Below are positions 6,145-9,457 of a DNA stretch of 9,457 nucleotides, one piece after another. Numbering within the stretch: the stretch's first letter is position 1; each line of letters begins with the position of its first letter. The DNA comes from CAYNYI01 sp964401455 (GTDB lineage: Bacteria > Fibrobacterota > OXYB2-FULL-49-7 > CAYNYI01). The notes under the pieces were generated by a model that saw only the letters and a list, made by a program, of their open reading frames with translations, was not told where the DNA came from and made no database searches. The DNA lies in the NCBI GenBank assembly GCA_964401455.1, contig CAYNYI010000107.1:1-9457 (forward strand). Direction: 5' to 3'. The position numbers were made by a program, and so were the translations under genes.

Positions 6145-7644
6145 ATGACGGTCTTTATGAAGTCAGTATTTCTGTCAGCCATTATGATTCTGCTTGTGCT
6201 AGGCGGGTGTTCCGGTGATGGTGAGAAAACCAAAATTACCGTTCTGGTAAAGATGATGCCTGAAAATGCCAAGTATTTCCGTCATGAGGTTATCCCTAAA
6301 TTCGAAAAGGAATACAACTGCGAGGTAAATGTCGCTACTTTTGCCAAGATGTATGATATTGAGTCTGTCCTCTCGAAGCAGAAATCAATGGGTAAGGACA
6401 GGGCGGCTATAGCTGTTGTCAAGACCCCTTTTGAGATGACCAGAGTTCTCGCCGGGAAAAAATATATGGTCCCTCTTGATGAAGTTATGAGCAAAAACAC
6501 CCTCGATAAACACGCGGCTGAATACAACAGTCTCGCACTGGGCATGGGCTTTATTAACGATAAACTTTATTATCTTCCACGCAAACTTGAGACAAGAGTC
6601 CTTTTTTACAGAAAATCCAAAGTAAAGGAGGCGGTACAAAACTGGGAGAAATTCCGTGAGGAAATAAATACTGCACTTAAATCGGATAACGGTTACGGCC
6701 TTCCGGAAAATTATAAATTGGAGCCGGACCCGTCAGAATGGGATACATACGATCTTTTTACCGTTGGTTATTATTGGTCGCGTACTCCTTATTTCGATGT
6801 AAAGATGGGGCGCTTCGCTCATCGCGCGCGGGAATATGAAGGCACGGCTCTAGGTCTTATCGACCGTGCATATCAACAGGGTGCCGACTCTTCGGATATA
6901 CTCGCTATGGGGAATGCTCCTGTAGTCAGGAGTCTCGCCTGGGAGGCCGCTTTCATCAAGAACGGTATTTACAACAGCGCCATGTGGGAAGAAAAATGGG
7001 GAGGAAACAATCTATACGATGCAATTAAGGACGGAAAAGTATTTATGACTTATCTCCAGCAGATTGACTGTTTCCGGGTTCACGGCTGGTCTGAAAAGAT
7101 GAATATGCAGTCATATTTGACGGATCCTTCTGATATGGGGCTTGCGGTTATGCCTTCCGCGGTTTCTTTTAAACTCACCAAAGACGGGGAGTATATGCAC
7201 GAGGGAACCCGTACAATAACGACAGGAGGTTGGTGGTGGGGAATACCGACCACGGTTTCTGCCGAAAAAGCCAAACTTGGTTATGAATTAATCAGGTACA
7301 TTACAAGCCGAGAGATACAGGCGGAAGAGTGCAGCAATTTCGGTATGCTCCCGGTTAGAAAAGACATTCTCAATAATCTGACCGAGACCTTTTCTATGGG
7401 TTGGGTCGGGGATGTATTTAAAGTTTCCAGAGCCCAGATACTTGAGAACAAATATACTACGATTCCTCTTAGAAAAGAATACGCCGAGATCAGCAAAAAT
7501 TATATTAACGCCTGGTATGACATATGTGTGGGTAGAAATTACGGAATAGGGGGCAAAATCGATAATGATTATATATCAGGCAGACTCGGTAAATATGTAG
7601 ATAAACAGCGTGAGATACTTGGAGACAAATATCCTTCCAAATAG
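6145..7644 (+). CDS. Lipoprotein solute-binding protein of a carbohydrate-type ABC importer
   Basis: This 499-residue protein starts with a lipoprotein signal: a hydrophobic stretch and the lipobox LGGC, placing the lipid-bearing Cys at residue 22. Ser follows the Cys, which in enterobacteria does not signal inner-membrane retention; the rule may not hold here. The mature part has the pattern of family-1 extracellular solute-binding proteins: an opening strand ITVLVKMMPENA, a helix with HEVIPKFEKEYNCEVNV, and the C-terminal hallmark GGWWWGIP (361-368) followed by AKLGYELIRYITSREIQ and GMLPVRKDI. These correspond to the GG-x-x-x-x-I-P, helix and LPVR segments of MalE-like proteins. It is somewhat longer than typical members (about 400-450). 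Aromatic-rich stretches would suit a sugar or oligosaccharide ligand, but specificity cannot be read. The Shine-Dalgarno GGGGAGGT (6132-6139) supports the ATG at 6145; an in-frame Met at residue 5 is a minor alternative. Two permease genes follow. Confidence 0.88.
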   Translation: MTVFMKSVFLSAIMILLVLGGCSGDGEKTKITVLVKMMPENAKYFRHEVIPKFEKEYNCEVNVATFAKMYDIESVLSKQKSMGKDRAAIAVVKTPFEMTRVLAGKKYMVPLDEVMSKNTLDKHAAEYNSLALGMGFINDKLYYLPRKLETRVLFYRKSKVKEAVQNWEKFREEINTALKSDNGYGLPENYKLEPDPSEWDTYDLFTVGYYWSRTPYFDVKMGRFAHRAREYEGTALGLIDRAYQQGADSSDILAMGNAPVVRSLAWEAAFIKNGIYNSAMWEEKWGGNNLYDAIKDGKVFMTYLQQIDCFRVHGWSEKMNMQSYLTDPSDMGLAVMPSAVSFKLTKDGEYMHEGTRTITTGGWWWGIPTTVSAEKAKLGYELIRYITSREIQAEECSNFGMLPVRKDILNNLTETFSMGWVGDVFKVSRAQILENKYTTIPLRKEYAEISKNYINAWYDICVGRNYGIGGKIDNDYISGRLGKYVDKQREILGDKYPSK

Positions 7645-7658
7645 AAACTTCTGACTCC

Positions 7659-7685
7659 GGGTCCGGACGTTTTAAATCCGGACCC
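7659..7685 (+). promoter_or_regulatory. Intercistronic hairpin between binding-protein and permease genes
   Basis: GGGTCCGGA (7659-7667) and TCCGGACCC (7677-7685) are perfect complements, giving a 9-bp GC-rich stem with a 9-base loop. No U-tract follows (the next bases are TTAAGGTCTA), so it is not a standard terminator. It sits 14 bases after the binding-protein stop and just before the probable ribosome binding site (AAGG, 7688-7691) of the permease. By analogy with hairpins after malE-type genes, it may stabilise the upstream message or lower downstream expression; that role is inference. Confidence 0.7.
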
Positions 7686-7699
7686 TTAAGGTCTAATTT

Positions 7700-8590
7700 A
7701 TGTCTGAAAAAATAAGAAAATACGGTTTTGAAATCCTGATGGTGTTTCCCGCTTTTTCTTATCTGCTCGGGTTTTTCATTATTATTATCGCATACCTTTT
7801 AAAACTCAGCTTTACATCGCTTTCAGAAAATTATCAGACTCTTTTTCCGGTTTTGTGTAACTACCGTGAGATTTTCTCTAACCCGGATTTTTTTACCGCG
7901 CTCCGAAACACCTCCCTTTTTATGTTGGCAGGAACTCCTGTTGAGCTGTTTGCCGGGCTTTTTTTGGCGATACTTATTAACAGAAGTTTCCGCGGCAGAG
8001 GACTTGTAAGGTCCGCCTTTATTATTCCCCTTGCTGTACCTGCTATCGTGACCGCAATTATAATTTATATACTTTCAGATTATCCGGCAGGACATATAAA
8101 CAGTTTCCTTACAGGAAAATATTTCGGTATGCCCGAAATCTTGGATGCTCCTGTCAAATGGCGCGGATCAACAGCGACATCTCTCGGAATTTCTCTCCTC
8201 GGTAAAGTCTGGCGCGATACGCCCATATGTATGCTTATTCTTCTTGCCGGTCTTTCCTCAATTGATGAGGACCAGTATAAAGCAGCGGAAACCATGGGAG
8301 CCGGCCATATCCGTATGTTTTTTCTTATTACTTTGCCTAATTTAATGCCTTCAATTTTTACAGTCCTTGTAATGCGCTCCATTGAAATGTGGAAAGAATT
8401 CATTTTTCCATATGTTCTGGCGCCAAGCGATTATATGCTGGGGACTCTTATTGAAAATCTTTACCACGACTGGCGTAACCCCTATCAGGCTTCTGTTGTA
8501 GCGGTGATAATGGTAGTTTGTATTATATTAACGATTCTTATTCTCAACTTTTCTGTCAAACTTGTCAGAAAGAACCTGGTTAGACTCTGA
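7700..8590 (+). CDS. ABC sugar-type importer permease, MalF/UgpA-like
   Basis: This 296-residue inner-membrane protein has about six hydrophobic segments, beginning with ILMVFPAFSYLLGFFIIIIAYLL. Its length is usual for UgpA-type permeases, which lack the large periplasmic loop of E. coli MalF. The cytoplasmic EAA loop is clear: KAAETMGAGHIRMFFLITLP, with Gly200, Ile210, Leu212 and Pro213 at the family spacing. The loop docks onto the ATPase subunit. The segment TSLFMLAGTPVELFAGLFLAILIN is also typical of the permease family. The start ATG has AAGG (7688-7691) eight bases upstream, just after the intercistronic hairpin. It pairs with the permease encoded seven bases downstream to form the transmembrane channel, using the lipoprotein upstream as ligand receptor. 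The exact sugar is unknown. Confidence 0.9.
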   Translation: MSEKIRKYGFEILMVFPAFSYLLGFFIIIIAYLLKLSFTSLSENYQTLFPVLCNYREIFSNPDFFTALRNTSLFMLAGTPVELFAGLFLAILINRSFRGRGLVRSAFIIPLAVPAIVTAIIIYILSDYPAGHINSFLTGKYFGMPEILDAPVKWRGSTATSLGISLLGKVWRDTPICMLILLAGLSSIDEDQYKAAETMGAGHIRMFFLITLPNLMPSIFTVLVMRSIEMWKEFIFPYVLAPSDYMLGTLIENLYHDWRNPYQASVVAVIMVVCIILTILILNFSVKLVRKNLVRL

Positions 8591-8597
8591 TAAAATT

Positions 8598-9428
8598 ATG
8601 AAAGAATCCCGTTCAAAAAAAATTTTCTGGTTCCTTTGTCTCCTTATCGCGGTCTTTATAACCCTGATGCCGGTCTTTTTTATGTTCAAGTACTCTATAA
8701 GCGATACTTCTTCAATCGTTACCGGAGGCGCTGAAATCCCTCTGTGGCCAAACGAACCGACACTCATGTGCTATCGTGGAATAATGGAAGATTACGCGAT
8801 GTGGAAAGCCGTTTTTTCAAGTCTGAGAATTGCGGCGACAACTATATTCTTCTCTACTCTTTTGGGGGTGCCGGCTTCTTATATCTTGGCGCGTTATGAT
8901 ATCCCGGCAAAATGGGTTTTGCTTGTCGGGCTTCTTTCAATACGGCTTTTTCCTGATATTGCATCAATAGTTCCGGTTGTGGAAACTTTTATTATCTTCG
9001 GGCTGGAAAATACTCATACAGGGACAGCGTTGGCTCATTCACTTCTGGCGCTTCCTTATGTCGTATATATTTGTATGGGGGTTTTCAGGTCTATTCCACC
9101 CGACCTTGAGCAGCAGGCTGTTGTTATGGGCAGCTCTAAATTTACCGCTTTTTACAAAATAATTCTACCGCTGGCGATACCCGGTATTGCCGCTGCGGTT
9201 ATATATGTTTTTCTGCTCAGCTGGGATGAGTTCATTTTTTCTTATTTTCTACTGGGTTTTGGGGAAATCAATACCCTGACTCTTTATCTGAAACATAAAC
9301 TGGTATCTTCCCCCATGCAGAACCAGCTCGCGGCAATATCCATGGTGCTTTCACTGCCGGTTATTGTCTTCACAATAATAGTCCAGAAATATATTCAAAT
9401 TGGTTCAACAAGCGGAGCGGTAAAATAA
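8598..9428 (+). CDS. ABC sugar-type importer permease, MalG/UgpE-like
   Basis: This 276-residue protein opens with a short basic tail and a membrane helix (FWFLCLLIAVFITLMPVFFM), then the periplasmic segment expected in MalG-type permeases. The EAA loop is EQQAVVMGSSKFTAFYKIILP, with Gly178, Ile188, Leu190 and Pro191 at the usual spacing. The C-terminus LSWDEFIFSYFLLG is a family hallmark. The ATG at 8598 is preferred. An in-frame TTG at 8562 would overlap the previous gene and add a polar 12-residue stretch unlike the family. Neither start has a clear Shine-Dalgarno; the seven-base gap after the upstream stop suggests translational coupling. The stop abuts the next start exactly (TAAATG). 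Confidence 0.9.
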   Translation: MKESRSKKIFWFLCLLIAVFITLMPVFFMFKYSISDTSSIVTGGAEIPLWPNEPTLMCYRGIMEDYAMWKAVFSSLRIAATTIFFSTLLGVPASYILARYDIPAKWVLLVGLLSIRLFPDIASIVPVVETFIIFGLENTHTGTALAHSLLALPYVVYICMGVFRSIPPDLEQQAVVMGSSKFTAFYKIILPLAIPGIAAAVIYVFLLSWDEFIFSYFLLGFGEINTLTLYLKHKLVSSPMQNQLAAISMVLSLPVIVFTIIVQKYIQIGSTSGAVK

Positions 9429-9457
9429 ATGGCCGAGGTAGAATTAAGAAATATCTA
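9429..9457 (+). CDS. Start of the importer ATPase gene, MalK/UgpC-type (partial, runs off the window)
   Basis: Nine codons are visible, reading MAEVELRNI. This matches the common opening of MalK/UgpC-type ATPases (M-A-x-V-x-L-x-x-[IV]), the first strand before the Walker A region. The ATG directly follows the stop of the second permease. The Walker motifs and the C-terminal regulatory domain lie outside the window. Identity rests on the short match and on gene order. Confidence 0.7.

Noticed and set aside
8562..8597. Longer TTG start for the second permease
   Set aside because: It has no Shine-Dalgarno, overlaps the previous gene by 29 bases, and adds a polar 12-residue segment not expected for MalG-type permeases. 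The ATG at 8598 fits better.

Overview
The window reads as chromosomal DNA of a diderm (Gram-negative-type) bacterium of moderate G+C. It encodes an ExbD/TonB-like inner-membrane module and an outer-membrane beta-barrel protein with a signal peptide and a terminal aromatic residue. The combination of ExbD-like proteins, an AgmX/PglI-type TonB homologue and a compact barrel is familiar from Fibrobacterota-like and other FCB or deltaproteobacterial lineages. No rRNA or marker gene is present, so this lineage guess is inference only. All convincing genes are on the + strand, and no tRNA, rRNA, CRISPR array, insertion sequence or phage gene was seen.

Region 1 (1-2998) is a cell-envelope energy-transduction cluster. 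It begins with the last codons of an upstream gene, possibly another ExbD. An ExbD-like protein (32-517) follows, then an AgmX/PglI-type TonB-like protein (554-1516) with one membrane anchor, a Lys/Glu-rich linker, a Gly-rich middle and a TonB-like C-terminal domain. An outer-membrane barrel protein (1587-2918) comes next, and a strong intrinsic terminator (2968-2998) closes the unit. The likely logic is that ExbB (off the left edge) and the ExbD-like subunits use the proton gradient, and the AgmX-like protein carries the force across the periplasm to an outer-membrane partner.

Region 2 (3001-9457 and beyond) is a carbohydrate-type ABC importer operon led by an unusual gene. The first gene (3001-6132) encodes a 1043-residue fusion of an Npt/ATP-ADP-translocase-like membrane domain, a long HEAT-like helical repeat region and a C-terminal cyclic-nucleotide-binding-type domain whose phosphate-binding cassette lacks its usual Glu and Arg. 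Twelve bases later comes a lipoprotein substrate-binding protein (6145-7644). Next are an intercistronic hairpin, a MalF/UgpA-type permease (7700-8590), a MalG/UgpE-type permease (8598-9428) and the first codons of the expected ATPase (9429 onward). Tight spacing suggests one transcript, so the fusion protein is probably made together with the importer.

The most interesting points are the fusion protein at the head of a sugar-importer operon, its degenerate nucleotide pocket, its start codon directly after the terminator U-tract with no normal ribosome binding site, and the pairing of a TonB-like transducer with a barrel too small to be a classical TonB-dependent receptor. No gap longer than 300 bases lacks a gene.
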